From Ehretia macrophylla (Eukaryota; Streptophyta; Magnoliopsida; Boraginales; Ehretiaceae): a DNA stretch of 64,000 nucleotides. The DNA is taken from the NCBI GenBank assembly GCA_037974665.1, contig CM075765.1, positions 14,255,501 through 14,319,500 of the forward strand, given 5' to 3'. Shown here one piece after another: positions 48,960-60,641 of this stretch (within the stretch, counting starts at the first letter, position 1; every line of letters begins with the position of its first letter). Below the pieces are notes generated by a model. The model saw only the letters and a program-made list of their open reading frames with translations, searched no databases and was not told the DNA's origin. A program made the translations under genes and the position numbers.

Positions 48960-49956
48960 CTAAGCCGAGGCCAATGCTATGAAGACAACAGGATTAGAGT
49001 GTTGAGGATCATGGAAGCACGAGTTGCCTTTGAACGTGCAATTCACGAATTGTTTCCCACTTTTATCAACGCACAGGTAAACCTCCATCAACATCAGGCT
49101 CAAACTTTAGCTTGTTCCTGATAGATGTCTAACATTCTGCGCACTATAGCTCCGATTATTTGGGCGAATACCTACATATATATTTCCATGAATAATCTTC
49201 TTTTGCAAAACGTAATATTTATTTTTTAGATACCCGCCGTATATAAAAAAAATGTTGTACGCACCACTCAAATTAAAATTCTATTGACTCTAGCAATATC
49301 AAACGCTAGCTAGCTCAATCGAGTACTGAATTAAGACGGATCGAATTAATAATTAGTATTCGTCTCTACATACCAGCGTCCTGCAGCGTCTTAAAAATAT
49401 TAAACTTGTTCTTAAGGTGAATGGTAGTCTTAAAGTAACTCTTCCCTTCGAGCAAACTCTCAGAGCATCGGCCATGTTGATTCCATTCGTAACGCCAAAA
49501 GTCTACATTTTCCTTATTCCTGATACTGAAGTTAGGCCATGCCTTGTCGAGTTCTTTAGTAATATTCTTAACCTGTACATGGATGATCAAACAATATTAT
49601 ATAATTACTTAAACATCATGGCCGAGTACTGTAAAATGCAAAGACGATCGGAACTGCGGAAAAAAATTGCAATATATTAAACTACATCACTCACCATCGA
49701 ACCATCGAAGTTAGACCCTCCGCATGGTGGATGAATCGATCTACCCTTGGAGTCATATGGCCACAGGCCATGGATGGTAAAGTTTATCACGGAAATTACC
49801 CGAGTCCTGTTACACTTGTCAGGGTTTAAATAACAAAAATGCTGATGGCCATTGTTGAACTAGCCGAAAGCCAGATCGCTGCTGAGTTGGCTGTCTGTAA
49901 CAACAATAGAAGAAGAAAGAAATGAGAAAGGTAGCTAGAGACGTTTTTGGGGACAT
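48960..49956 (-). pseudogene. RN2: S-RNase-like RNase T2 pseudogene, three exons
   Basis: Same exon plan as RN1: exons 49956-49695, 49572-49374 and 49171-48960, with exon 2 exactly 199 bases in both genes. A signal peptide (TSLATFLISFFFYCC) is followed by CAG where RN1 has its stop. An extra T in a T run after QQWPSAF shifts the frame and brings a stop within a few codons. Downstream of that point, catalytic segment 1 reads FTIHGLWPYD (the standard form) and segment 2 reads FWRYEWNQHGRC, with Q in place of the conserved lysine next to the catalytic histidine. Exon 3 has a frameshift and about 30 bases missing relative to RN1, then CVDKSGKQFVNC and a normal end. Dead as a secreted RNase. It lies downstream of the third SLF relic, mirroring the SLF1-RN1 order. 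Confidence 0.87.
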
Positions 49957-50029
49957 TTGGACTTGAAGATATTGCAACTCGTGCTGGGTTTCTATAGGGA
50001 CAGAAGGCATATTTAAGTTTCAATTAAAT

Positions 50030-50390
50030 TGTTGGGACCGAGTGTGGACATTTTGACTTGAAGATATTAGCATATTGTATATATAGCATTAACTAGTCCA
50101 ACAATTGTAATAAATTAGCATTACTTAGGCCACTGAAGTAGTTAGAAATTGGCACCTTTTTCACGTCACATTCTTAATCTGATTGTTACGAGCAGGAGAG
50201 TGCAGCCCAACATAGTGATGACCCAGCCCATGTACCACACCTCTACATTGATAGAGTGGTTAGGCACAGCAGTAGGCCTAAGTCCAGCCCACACTATTTG
50301 TCCGATTACGTGGCAAGGTGATGAGCAAGCAGAGTTAGTTATATACAGTATGAGAGGTGTGAAAAATCTAAATTGTTATTTTCTTTGTAT
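50030..50390. other. RN2 upstream flank
   Basis: A phrase close to ACATTTTGACTTGAAGATATT occurs both in the RN2 leader (about 49958-49978) and again near 50048-50070, a partial tandem duplication of the promoter-proximal DNA. Nothing else recognised before the foldback element. Confidence 0.45.
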
Positions 50391-50398
50391 TTACTTTT

Positions 50399-51553
50399 GG
50401 ATAAATGACACGGAACCGTCTGTATTTTATTTATGTACATATTTTTTTCTTATATTTTTAAAGTACAAAAAGTCTTTTTATGGTTTTAAAAGTGTTCACA
50501 CATCCCTTTCTGTCATAAAAATCGTTAAATTTAATAAAAAATATAATGCACGTGCTAATTTTAAAATACTACAAATTTTTTTATTGTTTTTGACTTAAAA
50601 TAATATAATGATAATTTTAAACTTAAATATACCCTTTAAATATTAAAAAATAATAATAATAATAACATGACACATGTCCTCTACCCCCACCACAACTACC
50701 CCACCCCCCACCCCATCCGCACCAGCACCACCGCTGGCTGTCACCACCACCCCCACACCTGCAACCTATCTCCCTATCTACAGTATACACCACACACCAC
50801 CTTCGTGACCACACCACTCGCATGCCACCACCAACCATACCACAACACGAAACATGCACAGGTAACGAGATGGTCATTTAATTCATAAGTGTCGAAGATC
50901 TTCTTCATTTGTCAACACTACATCCAACATTTTATCAAGTTTATGCCATGTTTGCATATTATCAGAGTTATTTGCAGTATGAACAAAAGGTAGATGCAGG
51001 CTCCCAATATTCTCCAACACATGAATCACAAATGATTTACTCTTCAGGTGTAGAGACAAAGCGAGCTTCAATTGCAGGGGTGGGGACTACCGCCGGGACA
51101 GGGGGCGGTGGCGGTGGTATTTTATTATTTTTTTATATTTGAAATGACTATTATGTTTGTGGCGTGGTGATGGTGTGGTGTGGGTGAGGAAGGGGGCTAC
51201 AGAAGGAGTAAGGTGGGGGTGCTATTGTGGTGTTGTGGTGGTGGTGGTGGTGGTGGTGGTGGGGGTGGGGATGGGGGTGGAGGTGCCGGGGTGGTGGGGT
51301 GGTTAGTTTTTTTTTTTTTTTAATTTTTTGGGATTAGTTTTTTTGTTTTACTTTTTGGTTACTTTAAAAAAAAAAAAATTGAAAGGGCAAATATATCATT
51401 TTATTTACTATTGTTAAAAAATTAACAAATGTTAGCATTTGGGGGACGTGTGCACGCGTTTAAAAATTGTAAAAGAATTTTTTGCACTTTAAAAAATATA
51501 GAGAAAAAACATGCAAATGAATAAAAGCATAGAGAGTTCCGTGCCATTTACCC
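50399..51553. mobile_element. Mutator-like foldback element (1155 bp)
   Basis: Ends GGATAAATGACACGGAAC (left) and GTTCCGTGCCATTTACCC (right), with arms of 130 bases or more pairing throughout (ATATTTTTAAAGTACAAAAA versus its partner near 51490). Flanked by 9-bp TTTACTTTT (50390-50398) and TCTACTTTT (51554-51562), one mismatch. The interior holds C-rich (50684-50830) and (GTG)n-rich (51190-51300) tracts that give spurious low-complexity frames. Confidence 0.8.
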
Positions 51554-51594
51554 TCTACTTTTCCTTCAAGTTCATATCCACAAATACTGGAAAT

Positions 51595-51690
51595 CTAGCT
51601 ACAATTCATACAAATTCAGCTCTATTATCGCATATGTTATAATTTGGTGCTTTCGTTGAGAGCCTTCAAGCGTGTCTTCGATGAGAGTCG
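51595..51690 (+). mobile_element. possible retrotransposon leader fragment
   Basis: Contains ATTTGGTGCTTTCGTTGAGA, resembling the TTGGTGCTTTCATTGAGAG stretch at the PBS/leader of some plant Ty3 elements. It abuts the point where the third SLF copy breaks off, so it may be the agent or the scar of that truncation. Recalled similarity only. Confidence 0.3.
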
Positions 51691-52715
51691 AACTTATCAT
51701 CATTTTAGATGTTTTTGCAACAATGAAAAGAAGATTTAGCTAGCTAGAAAACTAAATTAATTGTAAGGAGGAGGGCTGAAACCATAAGTAGTCTCAGCGT
51801 GGGAGATCATAATTAATATGCATCTAATATTTGATCTGTTTCACACGCTAAAATTCCATTTTTTATGCTTAATCCTCGGGGTTATCCACGGTGCTCATTT
51901 TTCTAATTATAAAGCGTGGCTAAAATTAATGTAGACAGAGTTATTGAAACACTTTTATTCTCTTATAGAAAGGATAGTTCTTTTTATTTTGATTTCTCAA
52001 ACTGAAAGATAATAAATCGGGATTCTCTTGATTTTTTCATGTGTGAGACCATTATTAATTACTCATTCCCTTCTTTGTAGATTCTGCAGCATTAAAAATT
52101 TAAACATTGCTTAATTTATGTATCACCCTGGTGAAATTTTACTATAAGAGATTTGATATTTATTTCACAAATATTTTATATCATAAAACATCACCCCTTT
52201 ATCGTTCTTTATATAAGAGAAATTTACTACATACATATATAAAATATTTGACATTCAATACAACAAATTATACCATACAAAGTAGGAGCGAAGAGGTGAA
52301 GGGACACATAAAATATTACTTCAAAAATCTACACAGAAATAACATATACACAAAAGAGAGACGACTAATGCATTTAATATTTGACCCATTTCACAATTGT
52401 TCACACACTACAATTCCATCTAATTTCTAATTATTCGGGTAGTTTTGAATTTTTCATGCCTAAAAACATTTTTGACTCCTTCTCCGGTTTGCATATTAAT
52501 TATGGGACATTAAAAATTTACCATCCTCTATGCAGTAGTTGACACTAAACTTGTACATTACTGATTAATTGGCGAGTCACGAGAAAATAGATGAGTTAAT
52601 TTTTAATTACAACTCAAATTAACTCTACCTACACTCACCTAATTTGTTTTTTTTTTTTTTTTTGCCAACTTCAAATCCAAAGGACATAATATAGCTCCGT
52701 AATTATTAGTGTTGT
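51690..52715 (-). pseudogene. SLF3 relic: 5' flank and first four codons only
   Basis: Closely matches the upstream region of SLF2 (40460-41480) and SLF1 across about 1 kb: the TTAATTGTAAGGAG leader, CTCAGCGTGGGAGATCATAA, CTTAATCCTCGGGGTTATCC, the CACAAAAGAGAGACGACTAA block and the far AACTTCAAATCCAAAGGACA block. It reaches ATGATGATAAGT (minus strand from 51703), the SLF2 start, then diverges abruptly; the frame continues for about 31 unrelated codons to a TAG. No FBA domain follows. It keeps promoter blocks lost from the SLF2 arm, so it is not a simple copy of SLF2. Confidence 0.75.
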
Positions 52716-52719
52716 TGGC

Positions 52720-53775
52720 CGATTCATGTGTGTTGAAGAAGTACAAGAATAGTCCAAGAAGGGACAATATTCAAAAGTCATTGAGATCCACGTTACGATT
52801 ATGATTGTTTTCTTTACAACCTCATCTTCTTCATGGTAGGTAAAACGTGTCAGTAAAAGGATTATGATTAAGAAAATCCTGAATACAAGATCTGTCATTG
52901 AATATCTCGTCTAGTAAAAGGATTATCGTTTTCAGCGGAAAAAATCACGAAATTAATTATTAAAATGTGTAGCGTCATGTGATATTTACACACCGTTAAA
53001 ACTTGAATTATTTTCTCATAAGTAATTGAATTTGTGCCAAATTTTTAATAAAAAGATTTACCGTACAGTGTACACGTCATTTTAAAGTGTTATAAACAAT
53101 ATAAAAAAGAAAAATTCAATCCAATCTATGCTGCTGCCATTTACCTCCTATTTAATGATCACGTGCACAATACAATTTTGATCCATCCCCAAAAAATTAA
53201 TATATATATATCAATTGGAGGTAGAAGAAGAGTAAAAACCAACACCTTATGTTCTTTTTTTTTTTTTCCTTTCTTTTGTCAAGAGAGCATAATCTAGACT
53301 ATCCAGTACCTTTTGGAAAAAGAAAATTGATCATCGCAATCCATCTTTTATATCTTACATCCTATTCTTGTGTTTATATGAAATAAGTGATAAAACTCTT
53401 TTTACATATATTCACATGTCATATACTTCTCTTTTTAGTTACTTTATGTCTAGTCCTATAAATTCTGAGAGATAAAAATTGCCTTGAACCGTGTCATGTG
53501 AAAAAGTTCCGACAGTACTCGATCAAATTGAGTCAAAGGAGAGTACTTAGAAGACCAATTCAAGAGGGATTTTTCTTCTATGACACGTAGACTATAATTT
53601 TTTTAATTGGTTGACACATGTCAACTAATTATCATAAGTAGAGTCATAATATTGAGTAAAAATACTAATTTAACCTTGATATGACTCCATTAAATATGTA
53701 TAAAATTGACTAAATTAGACATAAATAAAAAATGGTATATATAAAATGACCTAAATGAACACAAAGTAAAAAATA
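52720..53775. other. no gene seen
   Basis: AT-rich intergenic DNA. No motif found. Confidence 0.4.
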
Positions 53776-53788
53776 AAAATTTGTCAAA

Positions 53789-54973
53789 GGGTTATTAACA
53801 CAAATGGTCATTTATCCTTGCTACGTGTGCCAACTAACTCCCTTATCTTTCAAGTGTGACATTTTGGTCCCTGATCTAATACTAAAATGACGTCGTTAGT
53901 CCTAATGTGTGAAATCTGTCAAAAATATTTTGGTCCCTGATCTAATACTAAAATGATGCCGTTAGTCCTAATGTGTGAAATCTGTCAAAAAAACTGACAG
54001 AAATGACATGTTTTGCTCATGTGCTAACTTATGCGAGGGAAAAATAGTCCATTATAAGTCAAATACTCATTTTTATATGTTTAATGACACAAATGGTCCT
54101 TTATCTTTGCCTTTGGTGCCAACTAACTCCCTCATCTTTCATTTGTGACAAATTGGTCCCTGATATTGAACTACAGTGACAATATTAGTTCTTGCATGTG
54201 AAATCCATAAAAAAATAAGACGGAAGTGGCACAGTGAATGCACATGCTCACACTTTGTGTGAAAAACCTAAAAAAATAGATATTATTAGCACTTGGATTG
54301 GAAGACTTTGTAATTCAACAAACAATGTGAGAACGTAATGCAAGTAGGGTCGCGATATTGAGCGGCGCACAGGTTAACGACAGTGGAAACGCTTGTGGAT
54401 GGATCGAAGAAAAAGTAATGAGAAAACGATCATAGAAAAACGTGAAGAGAAGTATGGATGAGCAAAGCTTGTTGTCCAAACTGAAAGACGAAGAGCGAGC
54501 CAAAAAGGAGTGAGAGAGGATGGTAGAGTTCAAGTAGCTTGCCAAAGTTGGCTCATCCTCTGTTTTTTCATGCAAAGTGTGAGTATATACAGTCAACGTG
54601 CCACTTCCGTCTTGTTTTTGATAGATTTCGCACGCAAGGACTAACGTTGTCACAGTAGTTCAAGATCATGGACCAATTCATTACAAATAAAAGATAAAGG
54701 AGTTAATTAGCACTCAAGGCAAAGATAAATGACCATTTGTGTCATTAACCCAGTGAAAATGAGTATCTGACTTGTAATAGACTATTTTGCCCTTGCATAA
54801 GTCAGCACGATAGTGAAGCATGTCATTTTCGTTATTTTTTTAACGGATTACACACATTAGAACTAACGACGTCACTTTAGTATTAGATCAGGGACCAAAA
54901 TGTCACACTTGAAAGATAAGAGAGTTAGTTGGCACACGTAGCAAAGATAAAGGACCATTTATGTTAATAACCC
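53789..54973. mobile_element. nested Mutator-like foldback element (1185 bp)
   Basis: Outer arms start GGGTTATTAACACAAATGG and end CCATTTATGTTAATAACCC, pairing over 150 bases or more. Flanked by 9-bp TTTGTCAAA (53780-53788) and TTCGTCAAA (54974-54982), one mismatch. A second related pair of arms lies inside (about 54083-54235 and 54595-54752; TTAATGACACAAATGGTCC and its partner). A non-palindromic core (54240-54590) separates them. A phrase in the left outer arm (TTTTGGTCCCTGATCTAATA) is repeated in tandem at 53870 and 53930. No transposase. Confidence 0.83.
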
Positions 54974-54982
54974 TTCGTCAAA

Positions 54983-55885
54983 TGACCACATTGCCTGTGT
55001 ACTATTTTTTTTTTTTTTGTCTTTTTGTTTGTCCAAAATATTTTTCACGTGTGATTTTAATCTATTTTTTATTTAATATTTTTTGTTTGAAACATATATT
55101 AAATTAACACTCAAAATTGCATGCAATCCATAATTGTTTTTCCTCTTTCTTTAGCGTTTTAATTTTTCCTCTTTTTTTCTTCAAACTGCAAACAAATTGG
55201 ATTTTATATAGGTCACCGAGTTGTATAGCCCAATTTAAAATTGTGAATTAGCCTTCGGCCTATTGCAATAAACTATGAGAATGGTTCTTATCTTTTTCAA
55301 ATAGACTAAGTTGTGAATTAATTTGAACAAAACGAACAAGATCTATTCCATTTTCATGATATTTCTCTCTTTTATTTTCCTTTTCATTTATAAGAATAAA
55401 TTTGTATAAGTCATAACTTACTCAAGGCATTATTTATATGTAACTCGATCAAGAACTCTGACAAATAGTGATGCCAAATAATCTATAAACTACATAAATT
55501 CATTTAGAGTATATTAAAACCTACGCCTAGATAACAACAATGGTATATTTCAATCCAGTAGGATCGAGATTGTATGATTTGAATTGCAACATCACCTAAC
55601 GAATAAAATTATAAACTAAACGTAATTAATGATAAGAAATATCAAACTAATTTAAAAATCTATGAATATGCATGGGAATGTAGGTATATACAAATAATCA
55701 AATTAGAATAGACGTATATGCATTTAAGTGTCTACGAATAACCAAAATCCATGAATTTGAAGAAAGCAAATTACGAAGCATCATATTTAGATCCTTATAA
55801 TATACAATGAGCATTTAAAGTATAGATGCTCTTCTTTCTTAATTCTCTTCTTTTTTATAAAATAAAGTAAATTGTAAGGCGTCAT
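54983..55885. other. no gene seen
   Basis: AT-rich intergenic DNA with T-rich runs. No motif found. Confidence 0.4.
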
Positions 55886-55889
55886 ATTT

Positions 55890-56284
55890 AGACTCTGTTT
55901 GGCCTAACTGTCAAATTTTAGCTTTTAAGATGTAGATCATTTATATTAGAGCTTTTATTAAAAGTGATGTTGAATAAAAGTCGTTGATTGTTTGACCTGT
56001 GTTGGATAATGTTAGGCTTTTAAAAATTTTAAGGGCAATTTCAGGTTTTAAAAAATATGGAGGGTATATATATTTAAAAAATAAAAATAAAAATAGCTTC
56101 ATGCATTATATTAAAACAGGTTCATAAAAGCCTTTTTTTGAACAGCTCCAATTTGGAGCTTTTTTCAGCTTCATATTTTTTACCTAAAAGTACTTTAAAA
56201 AATTGGCCAAACAAGTCAATTTAGCTTCTAAACTAATAAGAAGTGCTTTTGAACGTCTAAAAATTAAGCCAAACATATCCTTAG
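55890..56284. mobile_element. possible hAT-type MITE
   Basis: The left end GACTCTGTTTGGCCTAACTG and right end AATTAAGCCAAACATATCC form a short imperfect inverted repeat of the TTTGGC/GCCAAA kind seen in many plant hAT-type MITEs. Interior AGCTCCAATTTGGAGCT palindrome near 56142. No clear 8-bp duplication. Confidence 0.4.
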
Positions 56285-56576
56285 TCATTTTAAATCTCAA
56301 TTATTAGGTTTATCTCATTTTCAAAATAAGAGAATCAAGAAAAGACGAGAGGATCATAAATTAAAAAATAATAATCAAAAGATGTATGAACTTTGAGGAT
56401 AACAAGAAAAGGCTTTAATATATACAAATTTTAGTTAATTGTTCTTGTTACATTTAACTTTTATTTTCGCGTAAATTGGTTTTAAATTATATTGTAGGGA
56501 TAACAAAGAGACACAAACACAACATGGATATGACGCCATATTTCTTTGAGGATATGACATAACACTTGTAACGCCC

Positions 56577-57240
56577 CGTTCCCTCACAAGACCGGGACTC
56601 CTATTTATCATGCTATTCTCACCCAATTCTAAACCCCGGGCATGAAATTTAGGGGAAAACGGACGGAGTCTCCCCTGTTTATAGGACTAAATTGGTACCT
56701 ACACAAAGACACCTATGATGCTAGATCCATAAACTGCAACTCTTACAACCGATCCTCCAAGATTTTTATAGGCCACCCGCGATCACAAGGCCATCCGAGC
56801 CTTGGAACAACAATTACATATAACATACAAGCAAGCAAAGTATTTCTAATTTTAACTATAGGTAGTTAGATACAACAATAGCCAAGTTCTACTTCCAAGT
56901 TTTGTTAATCACACAAGCATGCAAAAGGATAAGTTTACTATGGATTATTACATGTCATTCCACTTCATATCCAACATACAAGATTACAAATTATTACATT
57001 CACCGAATATACTCAAGACCCCAAGGTCACAAAAAGGCAACCAACAACAACTCCACACAAGCTTCACATTTTAGACAACCTTATCACACAAGAAGTCACG
57101 GAAATTGCTTAACTAGCACTTCCTCCTCTTCTTCTATCAGCTGGGGATTCACCTCAGCTTCTCCTGAAACATATTAAATGAGGAATGAGCAACAATGTTG
57201 CCCAACGAGGGAGGTGATGCAACATATCAAGCGTGCAATA

Positions 57241-57277
<37 letters not shown>

Positions 57278-60030
57278 ACATAAACCAGCAAGATAGAAAG
57301 CTAATTATTTAATCACTTTAAAAAGGATACGGTTCCACTTCAAGTCTTCCATCACGAGCCACGAACCACGAACTTCACGAACATGCCGGCAAATCCCAAA
57401 CACCAACAATTGGGATACTCCGAATGTATCCCGATCCTACGACCCTTTCTCCCGAGGTAGGTCCATGCCCAGCAGATGAACCACGCCTCTAGGGTAGTAG
57501 AGTATGCCTCAGCGAGAAAGGAATAGGTACCATGGTAGTCGAGGGAGCACAGCAAGCCCGACGCTGCCCGTGTTTCTCGACGCTACCATGTCCGAAAAGG
57601 TTGCGCAACCCCGAGACAAGATCACGAGAAACAAGAATATCAAAATCACATAAGAGGGACGACAAAGTAGGCTGTCCTCGCAATTAAACACAAATAACAC
57701 GAGAAAACACAAGATAGCTAGTAAATAGTACATGTAAACTATTTCAATTGCTAATCATACAATCTATAAACAATAAGATAAGTTAAGATGTACAAAAAAA
57801 ATGAAGACTCCCTCACCTTTAGGAAACCAAACATACAAAACTTAGCCAAACTCTCATTTGAACCTTCTCCCATGGCATCAATTCCCTTCAATTCCTTATT
57901 AGACAGTTATGCAATAAAATCATTCTACATTCATCCGATTGGCCATACACAAATAACATGAGTTAAGAATGCTAATCATGCAATTAATTAGCCAGTTCTA
58001 CAAGTTCGTATCACAATATCAAACTCTAAAATCTCTAGACATGCATTATCTTAACTAACTTCGAGGATACGACAAGAAGCATTCCTTGCTTTTTAGCATT
58101 AGCATGCACAGGGCCCTAATTTCATTTAATTAGCTGAATGGCAGCCAATCACCTCCCATTTTAACTTACATGTTCAACAAGCTAACCATTTGTCTAAACT
58201 CAACTCTAGCTAATTACAAGATAATTCAAGTTATCATACTCATTTTCCCAATTCACATTTTATAAGTCAATCAATAGACAAATATAACAATTATAACAAG
58301 TATAGCAATTCAAATAGCTAATTATGCAATAAGCTTAACTAATTCACATAAGCTTCATTTAGACACTTTTCACATGCTTAGTATTTAGGTCATAAACTTC
58401 ACACTTATATAACATATCACTCTATCATAATCAATTAGAGCAAATATAACAATATAATAACTACTAATGCAACTAATTCAAGTAATTCACAAGAAATTCA
58501 ACAAATCTCCTTCTAAATGCTTACAAAACAAGCTCTAAACTTCACACAAAATAACGAACCTCAAATCTAACTATACTACATCTCTAATGACACTTTATGA
58601 CACCACTTAAGCCCTTGAAATATCACTTTAAAGTAAAATTACTCCAAAAGTCCGAATTTACCTCTTTATGCATTACACTACAAGTACTCTAATCGGAGCT
58701 CAACTAAGCGAAGCGAATACATTTCTAGCACCTCCTCACTTACTAGACACTAGCTCTAATGCCCGAACGCACCCGGATTCACTTTCAACCCGAAACCCTT
58801 TTGTCAATCTTTGCTATTAAGCTCCAAACCGAAAGGCAAGGTTCAAGATTCCCAAATGAGTTATCCTATCCTTCAAACCAAACCTTATGGCACCCCAAGG
58901 ACCCTCGAGTTCACCCGTTAAACCTTGTTTACCATTAAATCCCCGATTTCCTCTTTGTGCGTTTATACTACAAGTACCAATTTCGAAACCCAAACAAGCG
59001 AAACGAATGCACTTCTAAGGCTTCAATACTTAATAAAGACTAGTCATAACCTCAAAACGTACCCGGATTCGAGTTAACCCCGAAATCCCCAATTAAAGTA
59101 GCCTATTTTGATCAAAATTCTCAAAATTTTCACACGGCAAGTATAACGAATATTTTTTCCATGCTCAAGGACCTAATTAGTAACTACTAGAAGCCTCGAA
59201 TCCAATTAAATTATAACTTTTTTTTGGAACCCTAGTTTCAGTACTATTCATCATCTTCTCTAACATGCCACCATCATTTTTAGCCAACTAAATTATCAAA
59301 TAACCTCAAAAGTTTGCTCTACACTCTCTACAACATGCAATATAAGCAAGAACAACCATAAATTTAAGCATGTATAACAAATCTAGAAATTTAAATAATC
59401 TTAAAACAAGTTTTAAATGCAAATAAATATGTGATCCCTCACCTAAACAAGTAGAAGATGCTAGGAATGGCTCTTGGGTAGCTCAAAATCTCACAACCAA
59501 GCTTTGGATTGGATCAAATGGCCAACTCTTGCAAATTTTCTTTTTATTCCCGTTTTTCCCCTTTTAGGCCAATTTTTCAGCTTTTTTTTTTCTCTTTTTG
59601 GTCAATTTTTATGGCTAATATGGGTTATAAGACAAGAAAAATGGGTTTGGGTCATAGGTCATGGGTTTGGGCTAGGCCAAAATGCACTACAAGCTAATTA
59701 AAGTGCCCAAAAACAAAGCTAAACACTAAAAATCTAATTAAAAAAAAAACTGAATTTTTACTATTCATTGCGATACACAAAATATTTTTTTTTTCTACTT
59801 GTCTTCCCGACGTGCTATGCAAGTCATTCAAATTCGTTCATGCCTCATAAATGTCAAGTAACAGGGGAAAAATATAAAACCAAGAAAATAAAACAGTCAA
59901 AAATCTTATGAATAGTAACTATTTTAAAATAAACTTTTTAAAATAATAATAATAATAATTGCACATAAATGCATACAAATGAATGACACTATATAGTAAA
60001 TACATATGTATGCAGGTCTAGGGTTTTACA
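56577..60030 (+). mobile_element. TG...CA-family element D, probable solo LTR (3.5 kb)
   Basis: Starts TGTAACGCCCCGTTCCCTCA and ends CTAGGGTTTTACA, with the perfect 5-bp target duplication ACACT (56572-56576 and 60031-60035). The 5' part (57110-57620) matches element C in reverse orientation, and 58440-59200 matches element B. A (TA)n tract lies at 57243-57275. Short frames at 57352-57733 and 59474-59701 are LTR sequence, not genes. Confidence 0.83.
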
Positions 60031-60035
60031 ACACT

Positions 60036-60640
60036 ATTAGTATGCAACAAAATTAAACTTAAACTTGTATATTGAATAAGTATCGCAATTAACACATTTA
60101 AGAAAATATGTTGTAGAATAAGTACAAAATTAAACTACTTGACAAATCAATATGGAAATCTTAATAACACAATATATAAAGCCATGCACATTTTAGGCAC
60201 AACCAACAAAGATACCAGAATAATAAATTTAAAATTGATTTAAAATTATTTTGCATAAGTAACAAACTATCAGTAAATTAAGTGATACAACTAATTTGAC
60301 GTCTAAAATTTGATCAACATCACCATTTTCTTCACCGTACTTCACCACCACCAACACCACCTCCACCTGTTTAGTCTAGCTAACAACTTAAAACATATGG
60401 GCCTAAACTTGATCACTACTAGTTGAGCTATTTGATTGAAACTTAAATTATGTTTCTATCAAAATGGGATGTGTTAAAATAATATTATTATACTTTACTT
60501 AATATATTTCAATTTTTACAATGAAAAAGATATTCATTTTTCAACAAATTTTAGCTTGTACACAAATACCATCAGTCATTTCTATATCTATGTGAATTCC
60601 TCTTTGGAGTTTTTAACTGGGCTTGTGTCATAGTCTATCT
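60036..60640. other. no gene seen
   Basis: AT-rich intergenic DNA. A CACCA-rich patch near 60320-60370. Confidence 0.4.
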
Positions 60641-60641
60641 A

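Noticed and set aside
50623..50888. Glycine-rich and proline/threonine-rich frames on both strands
   Set aside because: Low-complexity translation of C-rich DNA inside a foldback element.
54315..54653. 112-codon minus-strand frame in the core of the nested foldback element
   Set aside because: It spans the boundary of the inner inverted repeat and shows no transposase or host motif.
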